DNA of 64,000 nt, from positions 249,669,971-249,733,970 of the forward strand of contig NC_073696.1 of assembly GCF_029784165.1 (NCBI RefSeq), read 5' to 3'. Origin of the DNA: Wyeomyia smithii. Its lineage: Eukaryota > Arthropoda > Insecta > Diptera > Culicidae. The notes beneath the pieces are model-generated. The model was not told the origin of the DNA. It ran no database searches and was given only the letters and a program-made list of their open reading frames with translations. Each line of letters opens with the position of its first letter. The stretch's first letter is position 1. Positions 19,733 to 30,664 of the stretch are shown piece after piece. Position numbers and translations under genes: made by a program.

Positions 19733-22377
19733 TATGATGTTGTAACATTTTTAGCGGTTTTTCATGATTTTTGTGGTCTGATCGCAGAATAAAACAAAAC
19801 TAACAAAAGGAGAGTAAACTCGAACTCACCTTTATTTATATAAAGATAGAGGCAAAACACGCGTATCGATTATTTCTGCTCCAGTTCCAGCTTTGTTGGT
19901 AGAGTTTGTTAGAGGGAGCAATTTATGACATGTTTTTTTATTTTATGTAACGATTGATTGTTTTAGAAAAGGGTATTAAAATGATCTAATAAGCATGTTG
20001 GAAAAACAGCCTATCTCTGTTTAAAACGAAAGCTGAGAGTAATAAAATTACAGTTATTCCTGCGCATATTTTATGCAACTGTTTTCAATGTTATAGTTGG
20101 ATTTGCATGAATGATTTGGAAAATTCATTTTGGTAATGATCATTCCTAAAAAAGTTGCACTGTTAAAAAACCAAAAAATAAAACATAATGACAAGTGTTC
20201 CGCCAAATTTAAATTTACGCTGCCAAAAAATAAAAATAAAAAAATCCCACTTCATAGCGAACCTTATCAACCCACCGGGCCCCGTAAAATCTTTTTGTCT
20301 GATAGTCGTGTCAGGGGTTTGCTTGCATTGGTAGGATTTGGTGATTATTCCCTTGGCCATACCTGGTACGTGGTGTTCCTAGAGTGGTGCTACTGCATAG
20401 TAACCAGATTCTAGAGAAGCTAGAAGTGCTCTTCGAATCGCGTGACGGGGAGAGGAGGCGAAGCACTGTCAAACCAGTCAGCGCACGTGTGAGCGAGCCT
20501 GATAGGGATATTTTTTGTTGCTGTCATATTCCGCGCTCCTTCTGCGAGCAATTCGCAAATCACTGGATTGACCCTATGAAATAAAAAATCCTGCAACCGA
20601 GGATGAAAAATGACGACCGGGGATAATGTTGCAGACATGGTGATTTATGTGCTACCGTCAAAAGTGTCAGCATAAAAATGTATCCGAACTCCTGGGATTC
20701 TTTATGAGTGACTTTGGGGTATTTTACCGTTTGTTTCGCCTCCTGCGGGGGCGCTGATAAACGCGATGAGCTGCTCTGGTCTTAGCCGGTCGACGATAAA
20801 GTTTATTGGCGACCGCGTAGTCATTTTTTTGTTCTGGTTCGATTATGTCGCGCAACACACGCGGACGTGAAGATTGATTGTTCAACTTTGTGGTTGAAAT
20901 TACTTTGTTCGAGGCATTGAACAACAGTACCACTATATTGGTGTTAAATAAGACAAAGAATCTGGCTCTCGAATCCGGCTGTGCAGGGATTTTATGCTTG
21001 AAATTTTAGATCTACAGAATAAGAAAAAAAACATATGTTGTGATGTAAACTGTGGTTGTCGATATCTAATATTAACTGGCGAACCTAAAACGAACTAAAA
21101 CTAATTTAAAACTAAAGGAAACCTCTCAAGAAAAAAAAATCGAGGAATCAGCCATAACTTGGATACGGATATGAAATTTTTTAAAAATTGTTAGGCTTAT
21201 AATGCCTGGGATGAATAATTTGATGACAACACTCGCTAGTATCTAGATAATTTATTGCATTGTAAATACTGCATTGCGCAATGTAACAAGCTTGATTAGT
21301 TTTTTTTCAGTTCTCTTATCCAGAAGATTATTTTACTTCCATCTTAGGAGGGATCGTAACAACCCCCGTGCGCTCGGCTATGACAACGTATATAGGACAT
21401 CCCCTTATTCATGCCCCAATATTCACCAGAGCGGGTTGCTGTCCGCTCGACTCGTAACCGATGCATATGCCGGATCAGTGTTCGCTACTTGAACAAACTA
21501 AAAAAACAAAAAGAAAGAGGAATCATGACACAACAGAGATGCATACAGCGGGAAAGGGTGGATTCACGTACCAACCAAACCATATCGGGCTGCGCTTTTG
21601 CTGCTCGAGATTTTCCGATGCCGGCAGCCGGCAGCATCAAGCGGATGACCCACGGCGCAAAGCAAGATCAAAGCTCAATGCACAAGATATGAATTTTTCA
21701 TGCCACGTAGGGGCATCCGCCTCTGAAGAGCAATTGCATCAGCCAGCCAGTTGTGATCTTGGGGATGGACAGATCAGCACTCTCACCGTATCGCTTCGGG
21801 TCCGCCGGGATGGCGATGGATAAAGGTGTAATCGTTTATTTTTTTTTATAAATCCCCTTCCTCCTAACCGGCGGCTTATACTGCTATACGAAGTTCGATT
21901 TCAACATTTTCGATCCAATAGTATCGCAATTTCACATGCATCATGATTGATTCGACGCAATAACGAAGCTTGCAATGGTTGAAACGTGCTTGGCTAGAAG
22001 TGTGAATATTTTCACCCCCCAAACATATCGGGTGGCAGCATCCGCAAACGCAAACACAAGCAACACAAACCGAAGGCGTGAAATGGTTTGCTGATCTGTC
22101 GAGATAGGCTTGCAAACGCTCAATCGCAGTCTCCAAAGTGCAACCACCTACATTCGCTAGAAGATACACATAGTGAGTTCTGTCCAGTCATCCAGTCCAG
22201 ATTGATAAGCTTCGAGTAAACACACAAAGCGGTTTCATCAGTGCTTACTCACAATAATCACAGCCAAACATTACACTTGAAACCCGTGACAGCGACAAAC
22301 TATCAAAAGGCAAACAAATGTGTAATGAATCGGTTAGGGGGGATCCTTTTATCAATGCATCATGTCTCTGAAATGAC
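19733..22377. other. Upstream intergenic region of the NRF-like gene
   Basis: No transposon terminus or gene could be supported. Short frames on both strands have no recognisable motif. It may include regulatory sequence for the downstream gene. Confidence 0.4.
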
Positions 22378-22415
22378 TATATAGCTTTCGAATGCTACCA
22401 AATACTCGATTAGTG
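22378..22415 (+). promoter_or_regulatory. Candidate core promoter of the NRF-like gene
   Basis: TATATAG at 22378-22384 lies about 30 bp before an initiator-like 'attagtg' (about 22409-22415), and about 90 bp before the predicted start codon at 22473. Spacing and motif fit a TATA/Inr core promoter. Inference only. Confidence 0.4.
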
Positions 22416-22472
22416 TTCGATTGGGGATCGACGGGACAATTCCTAGCAAGTGTGCGCCTCGCTCGTGGCCAG

Positions 22473-23336
22473 ATGGCGCTGAAGACGATATTAGTTGCGG
22501 TGATAGTAGGTGTTGTCCGCTGTCCGGATGTGGTTTTCGGTCTTCACCGGGAGGATGTGAAAAGTGCTCTACTTCAAGTGGTCGGTCACAGCCGCATTCC
22601 GGAGTTGCTGGAAGGCGCGCTCGGTGAACGGCAGCAGCAGCAGCAGCAGAGGAATTCGACGAAATGTGATTTACAACTGCAAGCCGCTGTTGACAGTATG
22701 ATGAATTACAGCACTGGTTTATGGGCTCTGCCAAGTAAGTGTGACAGCCAGGCTGGAACGCGGCAGCTATTTTTAAGTGGGATACTTTACAGCATTGAAC
22801 GGATTATGGTGTAGTTGAAAGTGATGAGACATGTTATTATAGTAAAAGATTTCTTTTTTTTTCTCAATATAAAAGTGTTTGACGCCTGGGGAAAGATTCC
22901 TTCCGGCATACTGCAGGGGAATTTCTACGAGCTTGGCAGTTATGAGGAGTGTCAAAAGTTCACCCACTACGATAGGAAACTGGAAGCCGAAGGTCAAATG
23001 CAAGGCCGCTATTGTCAGCTCTCTGTCCCATTACAAATGAAACCATTAGGCCGCCAAGAGACTGAGGAGGGAATAGATTTTAATGTTCGCGGGCTCCCTA
23101 CTGGATCACGGTAAGTGACAAATACCGACAGCATGGACCATTAATCAAGGGAATCCAAATTACTATTGCAGACAGCTGGGGCTAACGATTGGCACTTGCT
23201 TCCCCGACAGCTGTGATGCTAATCAATTGAATGCATTATTGAACGGTACATTCTCAACGCTGTTTAATTCATCGAGTGCCCATTTTACATGTGAATCGCA
23301 TTTGGCTGCAATTGGGGCCAAGGAAATCGTGGCCAT
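22473..23336 (+). CDS. NRF-6-like acyltransferase, exons 1-3 (signal peptide and NRF domain)
   Basis: Exon 1 is 22473-22734, exon 2 is 22876-23110, exon 3 is 23172-23336. Donors are GTAAGT (22735, 23111) and GTGAGT (23337); acceptors are AG at 22874-22875 and 23170-23171; phases match across every junction. The first Met of the open exon-1 frame is at 22392, but the ATG at 22473 gives a better start: MALKTILVAVIVGVVRC is a clear signal peptide. A six-glutamine run (CAG repeats near 22631-22648) follows. Exon 2 has the family motif DAWGKIPSGILQGNFYELG, and exons 1-3 supply spaced cysteines (KCDL, EECQ, RYCQL, GTCFPDSC, FTCES). These are the extracellular Cys-rich NRF domain found N-terminal of acyltransferase-3 in NRF-6 proteins. 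These proteins affect drug or lipid transport across epithelia in worms; the precise substrate is unknown. Confidence 0.88.
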
Positions 23337-23429
23337 GTGAGTATTCTGAGTATATAATCATTTTTGAAACATCTGTTCATATGTTGGAAGATTCAATATT
23401 AAAATTTACTAGAGAATAACACACAGAAG

Positions 23430-23660
23430 AACAAAGAAAGGAACCTTTATTGCTACGTTATTCATGAAAACATTGAAACTATCGGAAAAATGAATCGTTA
23501 AAAACAGAAAAAATAAACAAAAGAAAATATTAACAACAGCTTGAGAGAACATGGAAATAGAACAGCAAAATTAACATCGAAACAGCGTAAAATCAGAGGA
23601 AAAGGAGTAATATAGAAAAAAGGAAAATATGAAAAGACAAGTGAGAAGGAAGAATTTCAT
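23430..23660. repeat. A-rich degenerate tract
   Basis: A stretch poor in T and C, made of short gaaaa/aacag/aaataaa words, similar in texture to tracts at about 27810-28070, 29580-29960, 32100-32360 and 55790-58690. No coding content. Confidence 0.5.
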
Positions 23661-24349
23661 TTTGAATCGCGACTAATTTTAGATAGCCCTTATGCAAAAA
23701 TAGTGTTGACGAACCAACAAAAAACACGGGTCCGACTAGTTTCGATGAAACTCTATCTCTGCAATTTTGAGAAAGCTCTTTGGGTGACCAGTTCCAAAAT
23801 AGGGTGAACAGAAGAAAATGACTTTGTTGAATATATTTTATTTTCACAAATTTATAGCTTTCTAAATACAAAAACATTGAATATTTTTGAAATATTATCC
23901 ATATAGGGTAAGGAACGGCTTAAGCAGTGGTGCCTATTTTAATCAGTCGAATAAAACAGGCCTCAAACTCTTGAATTTTAATCAATATCGACGATTCCAA
24001 TAATGGAATTAAAAACTTTGATTGCCTAGCTGTCTTACGAATATAAGAAATACCGTTAATCACAAAGAAATCTGCGAACAAACAGCATTTGAAACAAATC
24101 GACCTATATTGCAGCCATTCAGGAGCCACTTCGGGAGCTGAAAAAAACCTTGCAAAACTAGAGAACAGATTGATAAATGTACTTCTGTTTGAATTTCATC
24201 CAACACATTTCGAGTGTTTCGTCAATACACAGGCGGTTCCAAAAGCTGCTTAAAATACGTTCCCTACCCTATAAAGTCAAGGTGATCTGAAATGAAGCCA
24301 AGAGATCTTTTTTTATGTTTGCCCCAAGCAGGGATCGTATAACTACTCA

Positions 24350-24650
24350 GAGCTGTGCAAAAAATCTTCGTGCGTCTCGCAGATTTTTGTGCACGTCTCC
24401 AATATTTGGAAGGAGTAAGAGACGAAGGAGAGAGAGATTTTATACTTGAGAGCCAGAGATCGGGTGCTACTCATTTTTTTGCGTGCAAAGCACACGCCGT
24501 TGGGAGACTGCACAATAATTTCTAAAGAGACGAGTAAGAGCAGTTCGGATTGCACTGTACATTCGGCTCCAAAGAGACAAGTAAGTGCAGTTCGCATGTC
24601 ACAGCACTCTTTATCCGTCTCTTTCCGGAGATGTCTCTGTGCAATTATGT
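24350..24650 (+). repeat. Left copy of a dispersed inverted repeat
   Basis: Positions about 24460-24640 (including gagatcgggtgctactcatt and gccgttgggagactgcaca) are nearly the reverse complement of 26660-26850. A further partial copy follows at about 26520-26660. The two sides are about 2 kb apart and bracket the pogo-like element and a palindromic MITE. They may be ends of one decayed DNA element or two insertions of the same MITE. Confidence 0.65.
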
Positions 24651-24699
24651 GCAATCAAAGCGTTCGAAACTTGCTACGAATGTTACATTAAAATCTGTG

Positions 24700-25626
24700 T
24701 AGGGGGATGAGGGGCATAATGAGCACACGGGGTGAAATGGGCACCCCTCTTATATGCGAAACTACGCATTTTTTAATACAATATGGTATGTGGAACTACA
24801 GTATATTTTGATGTAGAACAAAAGTGATTTGTCTGTTTAAAACATGGAAATATACTGAAAACATCAACTTGGTTCCCGGATGTTGGAAAAATTATTATTA
24901 TTGCGCACTACAAAATAAGCTTCTACGGTCGTTTAAATGGCTCAATCAAGTATGTAGACACATCAATATGACGTATGGGTCGTACCCCAAATTTCACCAT
25001 CATTGACGTTTTGATTTTAAGCTATAATTAGTGTTAAAAACTCATATTAACTTTAACTAATTCGATAGGAGCGAAATGGTCACCTATAGTTGGGGTGAAA
25101 TAAGACAAGTTGTGTTGTCACATAAATTTACCTGAATTTAACTCAGTAGACTTGTGAGACTTGTTCTGTTTCCATAGTCAGTGTTTGTTTACAGTGATGG
25201 TGCGAACATATATTAGAAAATCTTTGAAGCTGAATCGGTCAGAAAAAGGGACTGCAGGCAGGATCGGCCACCATAAGGCGCGACGGGACATTTACGAAAC
25301 AAGCCGCCAAGTATCATTGCATCTCGCGACAAACGTTGGCCCATTAGTTGTACTTCTACACAGATATGTTCTATAAAAGTGCTCATTATGCCCCAGTGGG
25401 AAGCTCATTGTGCCCCACACACCGACTGATTGCTAGTTTTATAAGCATGAATCTAATTTGTGTTTTTCACCATTATACGATAAACTTTTCAATTTGTGAA
25501 TAGTGTACCTTTAATTATAAATAGTTGATTCAAGTTTTGCACTGAAGACAGCCCTTAAATTTTTGTCGTTTTCCATGCTTAAATCAGCAACCGAATTAGG
25601 AGCCCATTATGCCCCTATTCCCCCTA
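24700..25626. mobile_element. Pogo/Tigger-like DNA transposon, internally deleted
   Basis: The body, 24702-25624, is flanked by TA at 24700-24701 and 25625-25626. Its inverted ends are gggggatgaggggcataatg and cattatgcccctattccccc. Further gggcat / tgcccc motifs sit subterminally (near 24736 and 25390-25416). It keeps the first part of a transposase-like gene (25198-25350), described separately. TA duplication, these ends and a psq-type HTH all fit the pogo branch of Tc1/mariner. Confidence 0.82.
25198..25350 (+). pseudogene. N-terminus of pogo-like transposase (psq helix-turn-helix), frameshifted
   Basis: From the ATG at 25198 the frame starts MVRTYIRKS, the common opening of pogo/Tigger and related psq-domain transposases. 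After about 17 codons, coding continues in the +1 frame as KGLQAGSATIRRDG, TKQAAKYHCISRQTL, then a stop. This matches a psq HTH (basic start, 'QAAKxxxISRQTL' recognition helix). The DDE catalytic domain is missing. Confidence 0.7.
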
Positions 25627-26259
25627 CGAGTCAGCAGGAAGCCGCAAACGGGCAAAATTTTCACATAGCACAGGCATAATCAGGGTTGCCACTCACATTT
25701 TTAAATACATTTAACTACTGCACAAGAATTGTAAAGCTAGCTTAATTTTGTTGGTTTCGTTGGAAAGTCGAGAAAGTCCGTAATCAATGATATCTTTAAA
25801 ACGTCGAATTATAGAGAATAAGAAGCACCTAGAAAAGAAACAATTTCCTCTCTTGAATATGTGATAAACATGGGTTTTGTTGTTAACTAAATTAAATTTT
25901 AAAGTCCACTGTACAAGATGTTCTTTGACGCCTCTTTATGTTTAGGTGCTAGTTAACTTTAAAAGCATTAAGCTGTGCCTTCATTTAGTGCTGTAAGATC
26001 AATTTTCTTCAATCTGTTGTTCAACATAGAAGCATACCTTTCAAAACAATAATATGCATAGTACGGTTCATTTTTCACTTATTGAAAAGGTGTGATCCGC
26101 ATCCTCATACAACACAGTTAATCGTTAAGCGTGAAAATGTCGAAAAATAAAATCTGTATAACTACAGATTAATCTGAATTTGTGGCATCACTGGCTGTGA
26201 TCAAAAACTCTTTCAACAAAGAGGCACACACAGCCCAAGAAATTTTCTGAGGTAGAAAC

Positions 26260-26500
26260 TACCGTGACTGCGGGTAATTCTGCGCAGCACATTTTCCGCA
26301 CACTCATCTTAAAAAACTATTTTTCAACAGTAAATTTTACTAAAACACAGTTGGGTTGTGTGCTTTACCATGTGCATAGCATAGTCTGCTATGATAGTAC
26401 AGAGATTATGTATGTTTTAGTAAAATTTACTGTAGCAAGCAGTTTTATAAGCTGAGTACGCGGGAAAATGTGCTGCGCAGAATTACCCGCAGTCACGGTA
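26260..26500. mobile_element. Palindromic MITE with TA duplication
   Basis: The body, 26262-26498, has ends ccgtgactgcgggtaattct and agaattacccgcagtcacgg, between TA dinucleotides. The inverted repeat continues inward (gcgcagcacattttcc; then ttttactaaaaca with its complement), so most of the 237 bp folds back. It is inserted between the repeat copies around 24.4 and 26.6 kb. Confidence 0.85.
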
Positions 26501-26519
26501 CGTCTTTCTGCACTATACT

Positions 26520-26860
26520 GGGATAAATTCTGTGAGGTCTCCTGAACGACACGAAAGGGATCCGAACTGCTTTTACTCGTCTCTTTGGAAATTGATGTGC
26601 AGTCTCCCAACATCGTGCATTCACTCGTAAAAAAAAAATGAGTAGCACCCGATCCCTGAGTAAGAGACATCTCCGGAAAGAGACGGATAAAGTGTGTTGT
26701 GACATGCTACCTGCACTTACTTGTCTCTTTGGAGCCGAATGTACAGTGCAATCCGAACTGCTCTTACTCGTCTCTTTAGAAATTTATGTGCAGTCTCCCA
26801 ACGGCGTGTGCTTTGCACGCAAAAAAAATGAGTAGCACCCGATCCCTGGCCCCAAGAATG
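26520..26860 (-). repeat. Right copies of the dispersed inverted repeat
   Basis: Two direct copies, about 26560-26665 and 26745-26850. Each ends in 'cagtctcccaac..cgtg', an A-rich run and 'atgagtagcacccgatccct'. They are inverted relative to 24450-24640. Confidence 0.65.
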
Positions 26861-27039
26861 GTGAGCAAATGGAAAGGGCCTTTTTTATGGAAAACATCCA
26901 GAATTTCGAACATTTTTAAGATTTTTACGATTTCTGGATTACAAATTGTTTGTCTTTACAAGTTCTAACAGTCGTCCGAAGACAGTTTTGATGTGAAAAT
27001 TTAAATGAAAAAGTGAGAGTAAAAAAGATGATTTTGGGC

Positions 27040-27340
27040 TTTTTTTTCCAGAAATCAGGAGTCACCATCTTGAACTTCAAAATGTCATCTGGAGTTTGAA
27101 TTCCGGTTTCTGGGCATCATTATAATACCGGAATTATTTATATTGGGTGGTTTATGGATAGTTTTGGTTTGTTTCCGGAATCTGGAAGCCGCCATCTTGA
27201 GCTTCAAAATGGTATTTGGAGTTTATTTCTTGTTTTTTGGGTATCATGTTCAAAATATCGATATTGGTTGTTATTTGGTCATTTTATGCTGTTTTTCAGT
27301 AACTGATCGTTCAAACTATAAATTTCAAAATAGCATCTAT
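27040..27340. repeat. Three units of tandem array A
   Basis: Units with a 'ccagaaatcaggagtcaccatcttgaacttcaaaatg'-like core (written here only as a pattern) begin near 27043, 27170 and 27288. They are related to 17250-17770. Confidence 0.65.
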
Positions 27341-28049
27341 AGTCGATTCCCACCCTCTGAATGTCATTTTGGTTTCAAAGATACCCTTATAAGATGGTAT
27401 ATCGCCTTCTGTTTAGCTCTGACTGGTCGAAATCTGTTTTCCAAACAATTTAAAACATTTTTTACGATTTTCAGTAGTACAAAAGTAAGCATTATAAAGT
27501 TACAATTTTCCGTATTTCGGTGAACGCTCAGTTAATTAAGATATTTCATAGTTTTGCAAATATTTGTGAATTTTTCCGAATTTTTTCATTCTTTCACATT
27601 CACTGTGTTGATTTTTTGTGGAAGGATAAAATTTCTGTTGTTCTGTCCTTTGCAGTGCCGTTTTAACTGTAGTGTTCTTTCTTTTTTAGAAGTTTTAAAC
27701 TTTTTTCTGATTTCTCCATGACCAAACAATGTTTTGCAAACTTCTCATAGTTTTCATATGAGGGATGAGATTTACAAAATATGATATTCGCGACGAAAAG
27801 TTAGAAAAGCGGTTATATAAAAAAAAAGCAAAGAACAATATTCATTAACCAATTAAAAACAGAATCAAAGCTATGGGGCAAATAAAAAAATTCAAAACAA
27901 CAAGGAAAATAAATCGAGTAACAAATTAAAGAATTTGAAAGCATATAGACAGAGAAAACATGAGTAAAAATTGAGAAAATACAGAAGAAAATAAAAGTTA
28001 TAAAAAATGAACATACAAGTATTAGATAATACTGCTCGACAAGAACAAA

Positions 28050-28615
28050 AAATGGCCCAGAGCTCAAACTGGAAAGAAAAGAAGATTATAGCTTTTTAAT
28101 CGTTTTTGGAAATTTTAGTGCATTGGCGAGTTAGAAAGTGCGTCAAAAAGCCGTAATTGCACGCCTGATTCGTCGGGTTGTCTCTGGAGATTTTATGCAT
28201 TTCCGACTTGGCTATGAGCACCAAAGTGTATAGCAACGGTTAAAAATCTATAACACAAAATATACAAAAACTATAACGACAAAATAAAAAAGAGCATTCC
28301 AAAAGCTCAAACTGGAAAAAAGAAAGATTATAGCTATACAACCATTCCTATGAATTTTTGTGTCAGTACCCATTACCAAAACGCGTCAACTTAGGTGAGA
28401 GTGTCGCATAGAAATTGCTCGCCGGGTTCGTCGCTTTAACGTTATGTCCTCAAGGAAACTCGTTTAAGTCTTTGGAAAAACTTTGAAAATTCACAGAATG
28501 GTTGAATAGTTATAATCTTTCATTTTTTCTTCAATTTGAGTTCAAGCAAAATTTGCTCAAACTGAAAATGAATAAAAGAATACAGCTGTTCAACCATTCC
28601 TGTGAATTTTGATGC
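28050..28615. repeat. Roughly 250-bp direct repeats with a palindromic unit
   Basis: 'gctcaaactggaaa', a short A-rich run and 'gattatagct' recur at about 28055, 28302 and 28552. The last sits in a hairpin: 28485-28545 (gaaaattcacagaatggttg, then ttcaatttgagttc) pairs with 28550-28612 (gctcaaactgaa, then caaccattcctgtgaatttt). Inverted copies of the same unit occur near 29535-29585 and 32005-32040, and a weak one near 43477-43520. Confidence 0.65.
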
Positions 28616-29579
28616 CCTTAGCCGGCTCGAAATTGCGTAAAGTCTTCAGAGATTTGAATGAGGTTGTCCCGTATGCACTCGTTTCGCCCCAGATAATAAC
28701 TGGTGTGTAGAAGATTATCTTTCACTGTGGAAACAACTGCTTTAACACTGGTGAGCAAAACGACGCACGTGCTTGAGGAGAGAAGCGAATCGTATGTATC
28801 TGAGGAGTTTGAAAAAAATCACCGTGGTGGAATCTGAAATATCTCTCCTTATCGATGATAAATTGAGGTGAGCTTTTTCACACGAGAGCGCATTACGCAC
28901 AATTACTACACAACACAGATCACTGCAGTGCTTTCAAAGTAAGCCTCTTGAGGGCGCCCCATGCGGCAAAGAATGTGTTAACCGTCAATGATGAGTAATA
29001 TTCATACTAATATTTATTGATTTTTAAATGTTACTGTTTTGTTTTAACCTCTAATTCTGAAAAGTTATGTAATGTTTGATCTCTAATGGCGGATTGATTA
29101 ACAAAAACAAGTTGATAAAATCTATATCACATGGACGGCGTCGTTCGAGTAGTGCCTGCTTCTCACTGAAAAATGAAAAACTTATGCTTAGTTCAGTTCA
29201 CTTGTGTCATCGCCAATTGTCTCAGAAGTTTAAACAGCGGTACAATTCTGTGTTTTCTCTTTAGAGTGATTCACCACTTTTGTTACGCTCGGATTCGGTG
29301 TAAGGAGCAAGTAAGTTTTTTTTTATGCGAGCGGAAGAAGCGCAGCTCAAAGCAGAAGAAAAAAATGTGGTGCAAAAAGTTGCTACATACCGCAAGTGCG
29401 CGGTGAATTTCACATATTGAGGAGAATAACAAGCCAGCCCGTATGCAAATAAAGAAGCGACGAATCTGGAAAGCAATGACTCTGCGGTTTTTTGACGCAC
29501 TCCTGAACTCGCTAAAGGCATTAAATTTAAATAACATGGTAAAAAAGCTATAATCTTTCGTATTTTAAGTATGAGCTCC

Positions 29580-29960
29580 AGGGCAAAACCAATGTAATCA
29601 GAAAAAAAATAGATCCGCTATAGAATAAGAAGAAACACAATGCAATTGGGAATCGAAACCGTGAAAAACTACACATATAGAGAAACACGAAAACATAGAA
29701 ATTGAAATTAAGATACGACAGAGAATCATAAATAAATATGAATAGAATAAATGAAAAATTAGTACGAAAAGTGCGAGATAAAAATTATGCAAAAAAAGAC
29801 AGAAGAGGTAATACAGGTAGAAGAAGCAGAGTGAAAACGAAAGAACAGATACAAAACTGATTATTCAGTTTCAGAGTGATCAAAGAAAGAGCAATAATTT
29901 ATTAGAGAATCTGCGAAAAAATGAACAGAGAAAAAATGCTATACACTACCCGCCATAAGT
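29580..29960. repeat. A-rich degenerate tract
   Basis: Purine-dominated, T-poor sequence of short gaaa/aaata words; it directly follows an inverted copy of the 'gagctc...attatagctt' repeat unit. No gene. Confidence 0.5.
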
Positions 29961-30145
29961 TTGGAATCGCTTCACTGAGTATTGCAACACCCTCCGAAAA
30001 TAAGTGATATGAACAACCTAGAAAGTTGTGGTTTCCAGCAAATTTATTCAGAATGTCAAAGGCTACTGGTCTGGTGCCCAATTAAGTGTGAAATTTTACC
30101 GCTTTGTGGCGCTCGTGGGCACACAATTTGTCGTATTTTGAATTT

Positions 30146-30664
30146 ACCCAATCTCCCGTGGGGAGCAGCGTAGACGCAAGGTTACAGAGTCCGCTTTGTC
30201 AAGCGGATGGTCGTGGGTTCGAATCTTAGTAGAATCAGGCCATTCGATGTCAAAAAGGACTTTAAGTATGAGTTTATTCTCAGGCTCCCCACCACTTACC
30301 CTTCCTTTACGCTGAATTCTATAATACCTTTGCGTGACTTACTCTTAACAAAAATAAGTCCCTCTTATCAATAAAACTGGTCAGAAGGACGTACGACGAA
30401 ACTTCTCCAAGGAATTATAATTGGCGATATTTGGCAAGAGGAAGGAGGCTCGGTATAGAAGAACAGTAAGCGTGTAAACGAGGGGAAGTAAATTACACTC
30501 AAGCACTGAACAAAAATAATAATAAGCGTGCCACTTCTCAATAGCGGTATTGCTAAAAATAGAAGTGCGGGATACAGCAGACACCCGGGCATATCTCACA
30601 ATAGATCAACGATTCTGGTCGCAGTGAGGAAGTCTATACAGGAAAAAAAAAACCCAATCTCACG
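30146..30664 (+). mobile_element. tRNA-derived SINE with 13-bp target duplication
   Basis: The insertion is 30159-30651, flanked by acccaatctcccg (30146-30158) and acccaatctcacg (30652-30664). The head resembles a tRNA: an A box-like tagacgcaaggtta near 30171, an anticodon-arm-like hairpin ccgctttgtcaagcgg and a B box ggttcgaatc at 30216-30225. A non-tRNA body of about 400 bp follows, and a short poly(A) closes the 3' end. It is in the same orientation as the host gene. Confidence 0.85.

Noticed and set aside
21876..22169. Minus-strand Cys-rich frame of 97 codons upstream of the NRF-like gene
   Set aside because: No start context, no family motif, and the Cys run comes from a simple CA-rich stretch. 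It could be promoter-proximal sequence.
22392..22472. Upstream ATG extending exon 1 by 27 codons
   Set aside because: It would bury the signal peptide that begins at 22473 and lies very close to the TATA-like box.
30171..30240. tRNA gene
   Set aside because: Only the A-box, anticodon-arm and B-box pattern of a SINE head; the acceptor stem does not pair and the sequence lies inside a 13-bp target duplication with a poly(A) tail.
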